From Anaeramoeba flamelloides (lineage: Eukaryota; Metamonada; Anaeramoebidae): a stretch of 64,000 bases of DNA. Below the pieces are notes generated by a model. That model saw only the letters and a program-made list of their open reading frames with translations. It was not told the DNA's origin and did no database searches. Shown here piece by piece: positions 1-10,831 of the stretch. The DNA lies in assembly GCA_027625915.1 (NCBI GenBank), contig JANTQA010000047.1, forward strand, positions 9,486,001 to 9,550,000, in the 5' to 3' direction. A program made the position numbers and the translations under genes. Within the stretch, counting starts at the first letter, position 1. The number at the start of each line of letters is the position of its first letter.

Positions 1-457
1 CTTAATCTGTTTTTTTAAAAATTTACTGTCTTTGGCAAATGTGAACAATTTTACAAAAAAGATGGACAAAAACAAAAAGTTGAAATTCGTTTTTTTTTGA
101 CTTTGAAAAACAGCCAACTACTATTTTGATTTGGACGAAGTTCAATTTTTGTTCTAAAAAACGAAAAAACCCATTGTTTTGTTGGTTATTTTTCAAAATC
201 CCAAATCCAAAACCCAGAAAAATAAGAAAAACATTTTCAAATAATTTTTTGACTTGAAAAATTATTTTCTGGTTTTTTAATTTCCAAATTAAGCACCAAA
301 ATAAGAGGTTTTCTACTTTTCTAATTTCAGTTATTCTTTGGCAAAATTGTATTTTCAAGTAATTTAAAAATAATAAATTTACCAAACTTTAATCATTTTT
401 TTTCAAAACCAACCTTTTAATTACCAAACAACTTTAAGGAAATTTAATTCAAACGAT
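1..457. other. AT-rich flank, no gene seen
   Basis: No convincing coding sequence. The minus-strand open frame across 23-385 is a low-complexity Phe/Lys/Asn reading of A/T-rich DNA and resembles no family. The last 60 bases before the ATG at 458 are pyrimidine- and A-rich, as upstream of the other genes here, so this is probably the 5' region of the Asn-rich gene. Confidence 0.5.
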
Positions 458-841
458 ATGAGCCAAGCAGATCAATCAGATAACAACAATAGCAACAACA
501 ATAACAATTGCTGTAATACCAACAATAACAACCTGGATTTAAACAGCAATTTTATGACAACAAATAATACTACGTTTACCAACAACAACCTTTCTGGATA
601 TAACAATAATAATAACAATTGGAATAACAACAATTGGAATAACAACAATTGGAATAACAACCTGAGGAATAACAACAATTGGAATAACAACAATTGGAAT
701 AACAATAATTGGAATAACAATAATTGGAATAACAACATGAGGAATAACAATCTTAACAACACCAATTTTACAAATTACACCCCCTACTATCCAAATTTAA
801 ATAACAATGTAAATCACCCAAGACAACTGTTTATGGGATAA
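458..841 (+). CDS. Asn-rich low-complexity protein with NNNNW repeats
   Basis: A 127-residue open frame from an ATG to TAA that I do not recognise as a known family. About half the residues are Asn. From about residue 50 to 95 it carries a short tandem repeat of the form WNNN(N), written at DNA level mostly as a 12-base unit (TGGAATAACAAC), with LRNNN and MRNNN variants. The ends are more complex: an N-terminal MSQADQSDN and a C-terminal PYYPNLNNNVNHPRQLFMG, which suggests a real product rather than a translated microsatellite. The opposite frame is a Leu/Phe shadow of the same repeat. No signal peptide or membrane segment is visible. The regular Trp spacing in an Asn matrix is typical of disordered, prion-like sequence, but function is unknown. 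A spliced extension cannot be excluded. Confidence 0.6.
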   Translation: MSQADQSDNNNSNNNNNCCNTNNNNLDLNSNFMTTNNTTFTNNNLSGYNNNNNNWNNNNWNNNNWNNNLRNNNNWNNNNWNNNNWNNNNWNNNMRNNNLNNTNFTNYTPYYPNLNNNVNHPRQLFMG

Positions 842-1014
842 TTACTACCTTTTATCAATTTCAAATTCAATTTTTTGTTAATTCAAAAAATTTATTGATC
901 AATAAAACTTCATATTTTACAACTTTTTTTATTTTTTTTTTGTACGATTTTAATTTTCTGTTTGAAAAAAGGTTGAAATTTAAGCACTTCACCAACTTTG
1001 AGAGTTTTTTTTAG

Positions 1015-1707
1015 TATGAAAATTTCAAAAAAAGATATTCCTTTTTGAAATATCAATTATTTTATATAATTGACCATTGAAAAACATAGAAAGAAAGAAG
1101 TGGGATTAACTACATCAAAGAATAGATGAGATTTAGTTTAAAATAAAACTAATTAATCAATATATTTTTTAAAAAATTGAAAAACTCAAAATTCTTATTT
1201 CCCCATTAAAAAAAACAACACTGTTCGTTTTGAACTTCTAGTGTTATTTGAATAATAAACAGAAAACGATTTTCACTTCATTTTCCATACTTTTCTTTTA
1301 GAAGTCAAGTTTCCAAACAAAGTGTGTTGGAATTTATTGTCTCTATTTGAAAGAGGAAAGGAAAATGAAGTGAAAATTTTTCACATTTATTACACAAATA
1401 TCATGATCAACGATCACTGAAAATTCTATTGAAATTACTATGACTTCTCAACGAACATATTCTGTTTCAATAAACTTAGAATAACATGTTTTTACACCCT
1501 GAATATAGATCTTAAAATTAAAAAATAGCAAATGAATTAGGTATCGAAAAAAATCAAAAAAATAAAGATGAGCAAAATCAGTAAAAAATGATTTCAATTT
1601 TGAAATTTCCAAAATAAATTTGTTCTTCTAAAATATATCAAAACCGTTTAAACACATGTATTTCACCCACCAAAACCTCACCCATTTGACTTGATATTGG
1701 TTTTATG
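1015..1707 (+). repeat. Dispersed repeat family A, copy 1
   Basis: Diverged copy of a repeat also present at 19035-19735, 47545-48105 and 57407-57935. Shared landmarks in order are an AATATCAATTATTT block, AAAACTAATWAATCAATA, a TTGTTCGTTTTGA block, AACTTAGAATAACA, ATGATTTCAATTTTG and TTTAAACACATGTA. Copies 1 and 2 carry an extra insertion of about 156 bases (MITE N) that copies 3 and 4 lack. No coding capacity and no clear terminal repeats, so class is unknown. Boundaries are approximate. Confidence 0.7.
1245..1400. mobile_element. MITE N nested in repeat A, copy 1
   Basis: About 156 bases with imperfect terminal inverted repeats of roughly 42 bases. The core is ATTTTCACTTCATTTTCC on the left and GGAAAATGAAGTGAAAAT on the right, and the outer ends read TATTTGAATAATAAA against the complement of TTTATTACACAAATA. 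The segment is absent from repeat A copies 3 and 4 at the same place, which supports a real insertion. No coding capacity. Confidence 0.7.
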
Positions 1708-2314
1708 TTCATATATGTATATATAAATATATCTACACTAAAGTTAGCGTAAAATATTCGATAAATAGAAAATTTGTTTCCTATCACACAATTTCCTTTT
1801 ATGACATGACTTTCTGGTTATATGGTTATTTGTTATAAATACAGGAATTTTAATAAAGGTTAAAATTTTATAAGAGAGAAAAAAAGTAAAATTTGAATTT
1901 TTCACTTGACGCCTTAGAAAAGCTCAACAATTTGCATATTTTTCAGATTTTTTGATGGATCTCCAAATTTCTAAGCACCTAAAATCAAAAGGCTGGACTT
2001 TTCCAAAGAAATTATTAAATTCGATCTCCCCCTTTGGAAACTTTGTTCTGGATTTTTGAATTTATTTCATAAAAAACAAGATTTTTTTCTCTGATCTTTC
2101 AAATAAGAAATTTTTAAAAAAACCTATGTTAAATCATAATATGTAGTAAATGTTCCTTAATGAATTTTTTTTTTTTGTATTTAATATTTCCAAAAGTTAA
2201 TTTATACATATTTAAAATTCCAGGGAAGTTTTGGAAATGCTATATAAATACGCATGCATACAAACACAAATTCTATCATCATAGAGTAAAAAATTGAAAT
2301 TTTTATATAATAAT

Positions 2315-2895
2315 GTATTTCCAAAAAAGTGTGGCATTTTTTTTTACATTTCATAAAAAATATCTTTGTTAGTGAAAGTATTGATTAATTTACATTACAA
2401 AATTAAGTTTAATATTAATACCGATTGAATAAATGGCTAAGGTGTTTATTTCAAAATATGTTTGATGAAATATTTCCAAAAAATGAAAAAAAAAAAAATA
2501 TTACTTTTTTTGGAGAAAACAATCAACGACCAATTTCAATAAAAAACTGGAAATATGGAAAGGTTAAATTTGATTTTTTAAACAATAAAATGCTTTTATA
2601 TGTTTTAAATTCTATTTGAAAATTTTTTGAGATTAAACAAGTTATGAAAAGGTTTTTTTCGGTCAAAAAGAAAAAAATAAACACCGATTTTCACGCATAA
2701 AAAATATCAGATAAAATCGAGATCTGAAATTTTATTATCTTTTATTTATGTATTGTAATACTAAGAAACAAATTGAATTATTATCAAGAATTTATAAATG
2801 GTTTATAATGATTTTGGATGTTTAAATACTTTTTTTGAAGATTGGTTTTAAAAGATATATTTTAAAATAAATTTGTCCGCTTTATTGAAAATAGT
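2315..2895 (+). mobile_element. TIR element R1, copy a
   Basis: About 580 bases, starting GTATTTCCAAAAAAGTGTGGC and ending with a decayed complement of it (TTTGTCCGCTTTATTGAAAATA). It is alignable along its length with copy b immediately downstream. Other copies or fragments lie at 19780-20112 (3' half) and 51983-52880 (split by another element). The ends resemble a Tc1/mariner-like non-autonomous element, but no transposase is present and the superfamily is inference. Confidence 0.7.
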
Positions 2896-2924
2896 TTATA
2901 TGTTATATATATATATATATATAA

Positions 2925-3508
2925 GGTATTTCCAAAAAAGTGGGGCAATTTTTTTTACATTTCATAAAAAATAATCTTTTTTTGTGATGGTAATCATTAA
3001 TTAACTATACCAAATTAAGTTTAATATTTATACCGATTGAATCAACCACTTCTGTATTTAATTCAAAGCATGTTAGTTGAAATATTCCCAAAAAATGAAA
3101 AAAAAAAAAAAAGCATTTTTTTTTGGAGAAAGCAATGTACGACCAGTTTCAATAAAAAACCGGAAATATGGAATGGGAAAAAATGATTTTTTAAACACGA
3201 AAATGTATTTATATGTTTTTAATTATATTATAAATTTTATTGAGATTATACATGTTATGAAAATATTTTTTTCGTTCAAAAAGAGAATAATAAACACCAA
3301 TTTTCACCCAGAAAAAAATATCCGATTAAATCGATATCATAAATTTTAATAACTTTTATTTCTGTAATACAATACTAAGAAACAAATTGAGTTATTATCA
3401 AGAATCTATAAATGGTGGTTAATGATTTTATATATTTAAATCCTATTTTGAAGAATGTGTTTAACAGGTATATTTTAAAAGAAATTTGCCCCACATTCTT
3501 GGAAATAG
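2925..3508 (+). mobile_element. TIR element R1, copy b, in a TA microsatellite
   Basis: Best-preserved R1 copy. The left end GGTATTTCCAAAAAAGTGGGGC is matched by the inverted right end GCCCCACATTCTTGGAAATA. The element sits in an (AT)n tract, with TATATATATA runs just outside both ends, consistent with a TA target preference. The internal open frame at 3077-3349 is poorly matched in copy a and is not a supported protein. Confidence 0.75.
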
Positions 3509-4584
3509 CTTATATATATATATAGCTGTTCTAAGACACGATGATTTTTTTGATAAACAGAAAATTCATATTATATCATATATTTTTGTTTTTATAACAT
3601 AATTTGATTTTTACAACAATTTAAATTCTACTTTAAAACGTGTCGGGGATAGAAATGACTTTTTTGTATTTTGAAACAAAAAAAAAATCTTAGGTTAAGC
3701 ACTATTAAATAATTTTGTGGTTTGACGTGAATTTTTTTTTAAAAAAATGATATGATAACCTGAGAAAAAAAATATGTTGTTTATGAAACGAGTTCAAATA
3801 TTCATAACATTAATATTTATACAATCACAAATTAAAGAAAATTATTTTTTTGTTTTATTAAATAGTTTTTTCCCATTCTTTTTTTTATTTTTACAAATAG
3901 AAAATCAATCTATAAAATTTACCATCAAACAATATTTCCAATAAATATATTGTTCTGAAGAATAATATATAAAAAAATTATTTTATTAAACCAAATCTGA
4001 ATTAGAAGAATTAAATAACAATTTGAATAAAATTTGAAGTGGGAGTTACTTTAAAAATAGAAAGTGACTTGTTAATCACATTTTTTTTTTACAAATAACA
4101 GTTCTTACATACAGATTTCAAAATAAAAATAAGTAAAATTGAAGTTGGAATTTCATCAAATATTATCGACATGAACCAATAAATGAAATAAATTTAGATA
4201 TTTTTTTTTGATAATTTTTCAAATTATTGTTTTTGACTTTTTTTAATTGGTCTGTAAATATATTACATTGGGACATATTACCTTATCCTATTTATTTAAA
4301 CACGTGTCTATTATCGTTAAAAAAATGTTAAAGATACTTAAATTTCTAAGAAACTGGGCCACTCATATTTGTAAATTTTTTCTATACCTTACAAAACTTA
4401 AATTTTCAATTATCAAATCACTCGAAAATTCTTATAATTTTAATAGCAAAGAGAAGGGTATTATCAAATCATCATTTTCGAAAGCCACCATCACCCACTC
4501 TTAAAGATAAATCAAAGTTGTGACTTGTTTATTCAATCTAAAAAAAAAAAAAAAACATTTGTGTAATTAACTTCAAGTTTTCAA

Positions 4585-4860
4585 TCTTTAACCCATTACT
4601 AAATTTACCTCATGATCAATATATTGGTGTATTATAGAAACAAAAAAAAATAACTCATATGATTTCAAAAATATATAAACATGAAATAAGCTTCTTTAGA
4701 TAAATATTTAAAAAGAATTATGAATATATTGAAAGATTAAAATATAATTTTTGAACAAAAAAAGGTAAAAAAAGTCTTGAATTTTTTACAAGATAATAAT
4801 TTTTATCTACTCATTTTATTGGATAAAAGAAATTTTAGAAAAAAAAGCATTTAATATTTT
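4585..4860 (+). repeat. Dispersed repeat E, copy 1
   Basis: Diverged match to 18186-18450. Shared blocks include TTAACCCATTAC, an AAAAAGAATTA block followed by ATTGAAAGATTAAAATATAA, and a TTGAATTTTT block. No coding capacity or terminal repeats seen. Edges are approximate. Confidence 0.5.
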
Positions 4861-4995
4861 TTAACCATTTATAAAAACTCAGATCTAATCACAAATGCCA
4901 ATTTAACTCCTAAGACAAGAATATATGTACCTTTGTATCTCTAAATAACCAAGTCTGAAAAAAAAATCCATTGATTAAATTTTTGAAATGGGTTA

Positions 4996-5456
4996 ACTGT
5001 TGAGAGAAAAATGTTGGGAACTGAAAAATAGTTGGACAGCAATTTTAATTGGGAACATTATTGAAAATGATTTTTAATTTCAATCGTTTGTGAAATAACT
5101 AAAGAAAACAACAATAATCTACTTATTAGAATAAGAATTAATATAATTCTACTTTTTCAAAACCTTATCTCTTATAATCTAATGCAAGTTTAAAAAATTA
5201 CCATTTTGAGAATTAATAGTAAACTTGACTACAACTTGGATTTTTGTTAAAATAGCATGATCTACTTTAGTTATAACACATTCAAATGAGTATTCTACAT
5301 GCACCACGGAATAATGAACTTGTAACACATTTAAACCTAGGTTTATATAAAATTCACCAAGTTAGCAATAGGATTTGATTTTTAATTTTACTAATGTTCC
5401 CAATTAAAAATGGTGTCCAACCATTTTTCTGTGTCCACAATTTTTCTCTCAACAGT
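4996..5456. mobile_element. Foldback/MITE element with about 65-base inverted ends
   Basis: The left end ACTGTTGAGAGAAAAA continues through a GTTGGACA block to TTTAATTGGGAACATTA. The right end carries the complement in the same order (TAATGTTCCCAATTAAA, then TGTCCAACCATTTTTC, then TTTTTCTCTCAACAGT). The arms are about 65-70 bases and the whole about 460 bases. The interior is AT-rich and non-coding. No clean target-site duplication is visible and no second copy was found in this window. Confidence 0.75.
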
Positions 5457-6179
5457 ATCAGTTGTCAACAGAGTTATTTCAACTTTTGTTAGCCTGGAAA
5501 TGTTCGATTTGAAATACAAAATAATATTTTTAAGGATAGATGGTTAAAGAATGAAAAACAGAAAAAAAATTAACATAAAAGTAGAACAGAGTTTCAATTA
5601 AATCTGATTGTTTGAGTCAGGTTTAATTTTGTGTTAATTTTATTTTCTTTGGAAGGGATTCAGAAAAAACAAACTTTTGAAACAAATCCGAAAATTGGAA
5701 AATGAATAAAAAATCTGTATAACAACCAGTTTCGAAATTTTTATATATTAGAGAATTGTTTTGTTGATAAGATAGTGTTTTTTGGTTTTATTACAAAAAA
5801 TTAATAAATTCTTACAAATTCACAAAATTAAAAAATATTATTTTGTTTTATTTTCAACTATAAGTGTTGAAAAACAAGACAAAAAAGGGAAAACCGAAAT
5901 TTCTTGAGTAAATTAATTCCCCAAATTTGAAAAACAAAAATTCTGAACAAAATGAAAAATCCATAAATTGTTTTCATTTTTTAATTAATAACCTTTTAAC
6001 ATTTTTTAATTATCAACAAAATAATGAATTTTGGTAAGTTATTTTTCCATCATTGAAAAATTGGTACCCTTTGTTTTAAAAGTAAAGGAAAATACTTACG
6101 AATTACCTTTTCTATAAATCTATATCAACATAACAATTTCTTCTATTTTTTAATAGCATCTAATAAACTTTATTGTGGT

Positions 6180-8587
6180 ATGGGCCAAAGAAATCGAAAA
6201 TACAATAGTAATACCACAATTCGAACAAATTCAACAACAAGACAAGTGAACACTGAGGAAAAAGAAAAAAAACAAGAAGAAACCATGATCCAGCCTGAAA
6301 TTATTCAAAACGCGCAAGTGATAAGTTTAGATCTTGGAGTTGTTAAAAAGTCAGCAACGGATATTAGAGGAGAAGACTTAAGAAGAAACTGTGGGGGGTG
6401 TGGGGCAATGCTAAATTCAGGCTCAACAGTCTTAACAAAAGAAACCTACCTTAAAGAAAACAAAAATAAAGAAAAAATAAAGAAAAACGAAGAAAAAAAA
6501 AAAGAAATTGATTCTGATTTGTCTGAAGAAGAATCTGACGAAGACGAAGTCCTTGAAGAAGAAGACATTGCTGAGGTAATTAGCCTTTTTTTATTTTGAA
6601 TCTTTTTCAGAAGAAAAATAAAAAAAAAAAAAATATCTTTTCTCTTATTTTAAGAATAATTTTCTCCTTTTTTTTCAATGAATTATACATCTAACTTTTT
6701 GCAAACAATTCTTCTTTCTTGAATTTTTTAAATAATTTTCTTATTTTCTTTCTTTCATTCCCGATGATCAAAAAAAAACATTAACAAAAATAAAAAAAAA
6801 CATTAACCAAAATAAAAAACCAAAATTAAATCAAATAAAAAAAGGGAGCAGGTGTGTGGTGTTGTGAATTTTGTGACCACTTGAATATTTTAAAAGACTG
6901 GAACAAAATGGTCAAGCCAAATGAAGAGCAAACAGATTTTTTACTTGAAGAAGCAAGCGAAAAAAATAAGGAAAAGAAAGATGGAAGAACCGTTATCTTT
7001 TGTTTGGACACCTCTGGCTCGATGTCGATTACAACCAAAATTGAAGGAAACAAAATTGACTTGTCGCAATTAAGAAAGAATACCACCCAAAATCAGAACA
7101 ATAATTCTACAATTTTCGATGGTGGATTTAGGGGTGGCTTTGGAGGAGGCTTTGGAGGAGGCTTTGGAGGTGGCCGTGGAGGAGGCTTTTGGCGACAACA
7201 ACAACAACAACAGCAGCAGCAGCAGCAGCAACAACAACAAGAAACATGGGTAAGTAGACTCGAGTGTTTACAAATAGCTGTTGGCAACCAAATTGAGGAA
7301 TTATCAAGAGAATCGCCCGATTCGAAGGTTATCTTGGTTACCTTCAACAACGAGGTCACAATTCACGGCAATAACGTTGACAACACAAGGATCATTTCCG
7401 GAGGCGATTTGATGGACATGGACAAATTAAAAAACATAGGATCCAATTATTCGTGTACACAAAACGTGAAAACTGCAGGGGAGTCTGTGATTAAAAAGCT
7501 CCACGGGCTAACTGAAAACGGGCAGACGGCACTTGGCGCCGCGACTGTTATTGCGACTTCAATTGCATCCCAAAAGCAGGGCTCCAAGGTATTTTTATGT
7601 ACCGACGGGCTCTCAAATATCGGGATAGGTGCCCTTGAGAAGGACGAGAAGACCCAAAACAGCGAGGAGCAAGTTACAGATTTTTATGATCAGCTCGCGG
7701 ATTATTGCTCTGAAAAGGGGGTCATTTTAGATTTGATCACTTTAGAAAACACTGATTGTAATATCAACGAAATCGGGAAACTCCCCAACCGCTCTGGTGG
7801 TGAAATCGACATCGTCAAGCCTGAGGATCTCTCCACGAGATTTAAAAACATCATGGCCAAGCCTGTGATTGCAACCAATTCGGTACTTGAAATGATTTTA
7901 CACAAATCCTTATACTTATACGATGAGGATGATCGGAAGATTGGCGCCCGCATGGAAAAGGAAGTTGGAAACATTACCGAAGGAATTGAGTTATCCTTCA
8001 ATTACGGAGTTAAAAAGGACGCCGACGAGGATCTTTTTTCTAACAAGGAGAAGGTTCCCTTCCAGGCACAAATCAAATATACCAAGCTTGACGGATCAAA
8101 ATGGCTTCGTATAATCACACAATATTTAAACACAACAAAGGATGCCGAGAAGGTAATCGCAGATTTGGATTATTCAGTAATGAACCAAAATGTGATCCAA
8201 AGAGCAAGTAAATGGGCACTCAAGGGAAATGTGAAAAAATCAAAACAAATCTTACAACAACAAAGACAAATGTTCAGAACTGTACAACCAAGATTTAGTT
8301 CATCTTCAACTACAAACTCAGGACAATCTCTTTTTGGCATGGGATTCTTAGGTGGCAGTGGTCGTGTCCGTGGCCGTGGTGGTGGTGGTGGTGGTGGTGG
8401 TAGTTTATTCTCACAGGGCCAAAATACTCAAATGAATAGATATATGCAAGATTTGGACGAACTTGATGATATTTTAGAAGAAGAATCAGAATCTACTATT
8501 AATAACAATAATAACAATAATAATTTTTCTCGAAGATCAGATAGACAAGCAAAAACTTTGTTTGGTTTAACTAAAAAAAAAAAATAA
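6180..8587 (+). CDS. vWA-domain protein with Sec23/24-type zinc finger
   Basis: Two exons, 6180-6575 and 6845-8587, joined across a 269-base GT-AG intron, giving about 712 residues. The join restores a zinc-finger pattern: CGGCG near residue 72 and VWCCEFC just after the junction, separated by a Lys/Glu-rich insert. This is the CxxC...W.C.(F)C layout of Sec23/Sec24 fingers. A vWA domain follows, with the metal-site motif DTSGSMS and a later TDGLSNIG, as in the vWA part of circularly permuted Ras (cpRas) proteins of dictyostelids. No Ras domain is present. Insertions are Gly-rich FGGG repeats and a poly-Gln run (about 7198-7239) inside the vWA, then poly-Gly and poly-Asn near the C terminus, which ends in TKKKK. 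The role is unknown; vWA domains usually bind proteins through a metal ion. The intron's 3' end (AAAAAAAG) was chosen because it keeps frame and the finger. Codon use is GC-richer over 7300-8100, typical of an expressed gene here. Confidence 0.8.
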
Positions 8588-10831
8588 TTGCTGAATTCGT
8601 TTTTTTTTTTTTGATTCCCATTTTATGATCGTTTCATATCATAAATAAACTTTTTAATAGTTTTAAATTGATAAAAATTTATTTTATATTTGATTTTATG
8701 ATACAATAAAACCAATTATTTTTTTTTTAAATTTAATTAACAAAATGAATATGAATAAAAAATTATTAATTATTGAATTTTATTTTTTTTTTGTAAAGAT
8801 TTAATATTGGTTTTTGTTATTTTTTCTTTTGCACACATTTTTCGCAATTAATTAATGGTAATGAAATCGTAATAATAATCCCCAAATAATATTTTAGAAA
8901 ATATCAGTTAATTGGGATATTATAAAAGCTTCAATATCTTTTCGAGTACAAAAAAAAAATAAATTTGCTACAAACGAATTTGAAATCTAAACTCCATTTC
9001 ACTCAAAGGAGCCCAGCCAAAAATGAAAATTCACTTTATTTTGAAGAATAAACCATAATTAGATTGTATTTAGAAATACGAAAAATAAATAAACTTTGTA
9101 TTAGAGTCGATAATCATAAAAGAAAAGCCTGAACAAACCATAAAATTTCAAAAAAAAAAAAATTTTAAAAAATTTTTTGGGTCACCTTTAATTAGAAAGT
9201 CTCGTCAAAATTTTCTCAATTTCTTTAGGAAATTAACAATGTTGGTAAAAAATTTTTTTACTTGTAAATGTATGAATTTTAAAAGAAAATGAAGTGTCTC
9301 ACTTTTCTTAGTGTTAATTTGGAGTTTCAAACATTTTTTTTCTTCAAATTTACTTACTTTTCAAAAAAAAAGAAAAAAAAAAAAAAAAAAATAAAATAAA
9401 AAGCTCACAATGAAAAAAAAAAAAAAAAGTTTTTTTTTCAATTAAAATAAATAATTCTTTTTGATTCCAACATAATTGATTCCCCCTTTTAAAATGATAT
9501 TTATTAAATTCAAAATACTTTTTTTAGTTAATCATAATAAAATAAACTCATAACTTTGCTCAATAAATTTTCAAATTTTTTACTATTAAAATTAAAAAAA
9601 ATATTAACTAGAATATAGAAAATTATTTTTTTTAACTTAATTTGTTAAATTACTTGAGAAATATTTTTTAAACCAAGATCTTTTCTTAACCAATAATGTA
9701 TATTAGAAATAAAGCTATCAAAAAATTGAAAAATTAATGAAGGATTAATTGTTTTTCTTTGAAAAAGATTTTACATAATCGTTTAGGGTTGGTAATATAT
9801 TATAATTTTATTTCTCAATTAAAACCTTTCTGAAAAATATTCATATCATTTATTCATTGAAATATAATGTAATTACTAGTTTAAATAAGAATACAATACA
9901 CTTTATAGAATAATTCATGGTTTTTTTCTTTATTGAAATATTAAAAATAGTTTGGTTTTACTTGTTGATTGAGAGGCAATAATTAGTATATGAGATGCCC
10001 CCTTTCTTTAATTATTTCAAAAGGATTTCTAAGGTATTCAACAACAAAAAAATTTGATCAAATGCTCGAAAATATTTCAAGTTTGAATTACATTATGTGT
10101 TAAAGATCAAAAAATACCTCTCATCAATCCTCATTATTTATCAAAGTTATTATTTTTTTGAAACACAAGCTAAAAAAATGAAAAGAAATAACCATTTTTC
10201 TAAACAGATTTATATTGGTTATTTTTTGTCATTTTTTTTTCCTGAAGATCTTCACATTTCAACCAAGAATAACTCACACAATCTGGCTCATTTTTTCAAA
10301 AACAAGCAAAATATTTTTCTTTCTGGGTGATATAAATATCACCATATCTAGAAAAACATGTTACTTATTTCCTCAACTTCGTACAAATAACGACAGTTAA
10401 ATCCAATAAGAGAAATTGAAATAAATTTCTTTAATTTTAGAAAGAATTTGATATTTCAAATGGTAGTCTTTTTTTGTTGCTACTCACTTTTAAATTTTTC
10501 TACTCCTTGAATCAAGGTAAAGTTGATATAAAATTCTGTGTTGTCTTCAAAACCTTTCATAAAAGAATAATCAACAAAAAGATAAAACAACCTTATTTTC
10601 AACAATAATCCCAAAAGAATCATTTTTTTTTATTTGCTTTCTCAATGTAAAATACTACTTTTTTTTATTTTTATTTTTCTTATGATGACTATTCTTTCAG
10701 AAAAGTTTCTTAGATTTCAAACACCAATTTCAACCAAACCCAAAACAAGCAAAGCATTCAACCAAATTTCTTTTTTTTATTCTTTATTTTTTTTTTTTGT
10801 TGGATTCCTATTGATTTATAGATCTTTTCAA
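8588..10831. other. Intergenic, no gene seen
   Basis: AT-rich with long A and T runs (for example 9361-9430). The only structure noted is a dispersed repeat at 9495-9800. The open frames starting at 10097, 10215 and 10634 are not supported: the last only becomes coding at the internal ATG of the uL11 gene. Confidence 0.5.
9495..9800 (+). repeat. Dispersed repeat F, copy 1
   Basis: Diverged match to 34840-35130. Shared blocks are AAATTTTTTACTATTAA, a TTAAATTRYTTGARAAATATTTTTTAA region, and an AAATCTTTT/AAGATTTTA region near the end. Non-coding, edges approximate. Confidence 0.45.

Larger units (their letters stand above)
842..6179. other. Long gene-less stretch filled with repeats
   Basis: I see no supported gene in these 5.3 kb. 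Contents: a family A repeat with a nested MITE (1015-1707), two copies of TIR element R1 (2315-2895 and 2925-3508), a dispersed repeat shared with 18.2 kb (4585-4860) and a foldback element (4996-5456). Open frames at 2425 and 3077 lie inside the two R1 copies and are not conserved end to end between them. The frame at 4247-4504 is unsupported. The final 700 bases contain the upstream region of the vWA gene and no recognisable element. Confidence 0.6.

Noticed and set aside
472-765. 97-residue Leu/Phe-rich frame on the minus strand
   Set aside because: It is the exact antisense shadow of the Asn/Trp repeat of the gene at 458-841.
2425-3349. Two short plus-strand frames (2425-2619, 3077-3349) as genes
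   Set aside because: Both lie within R1 copies; they share some residues but have different frames and ends and no domain. They look like readings of repeat DNA.
7093-7359. Minus-strand frame with poly-Cys and a Pro/Lys repeat
   Set aside because: It is the antisense of the poly-Gln and Gly-rich tracts of the vWA gene.
10634-10831. 66 extra N-terminal residues for uL11
   Set aside because: No uL11 has such a hydrophobic leader; the ATG at 10832 gives the standard N terminus.
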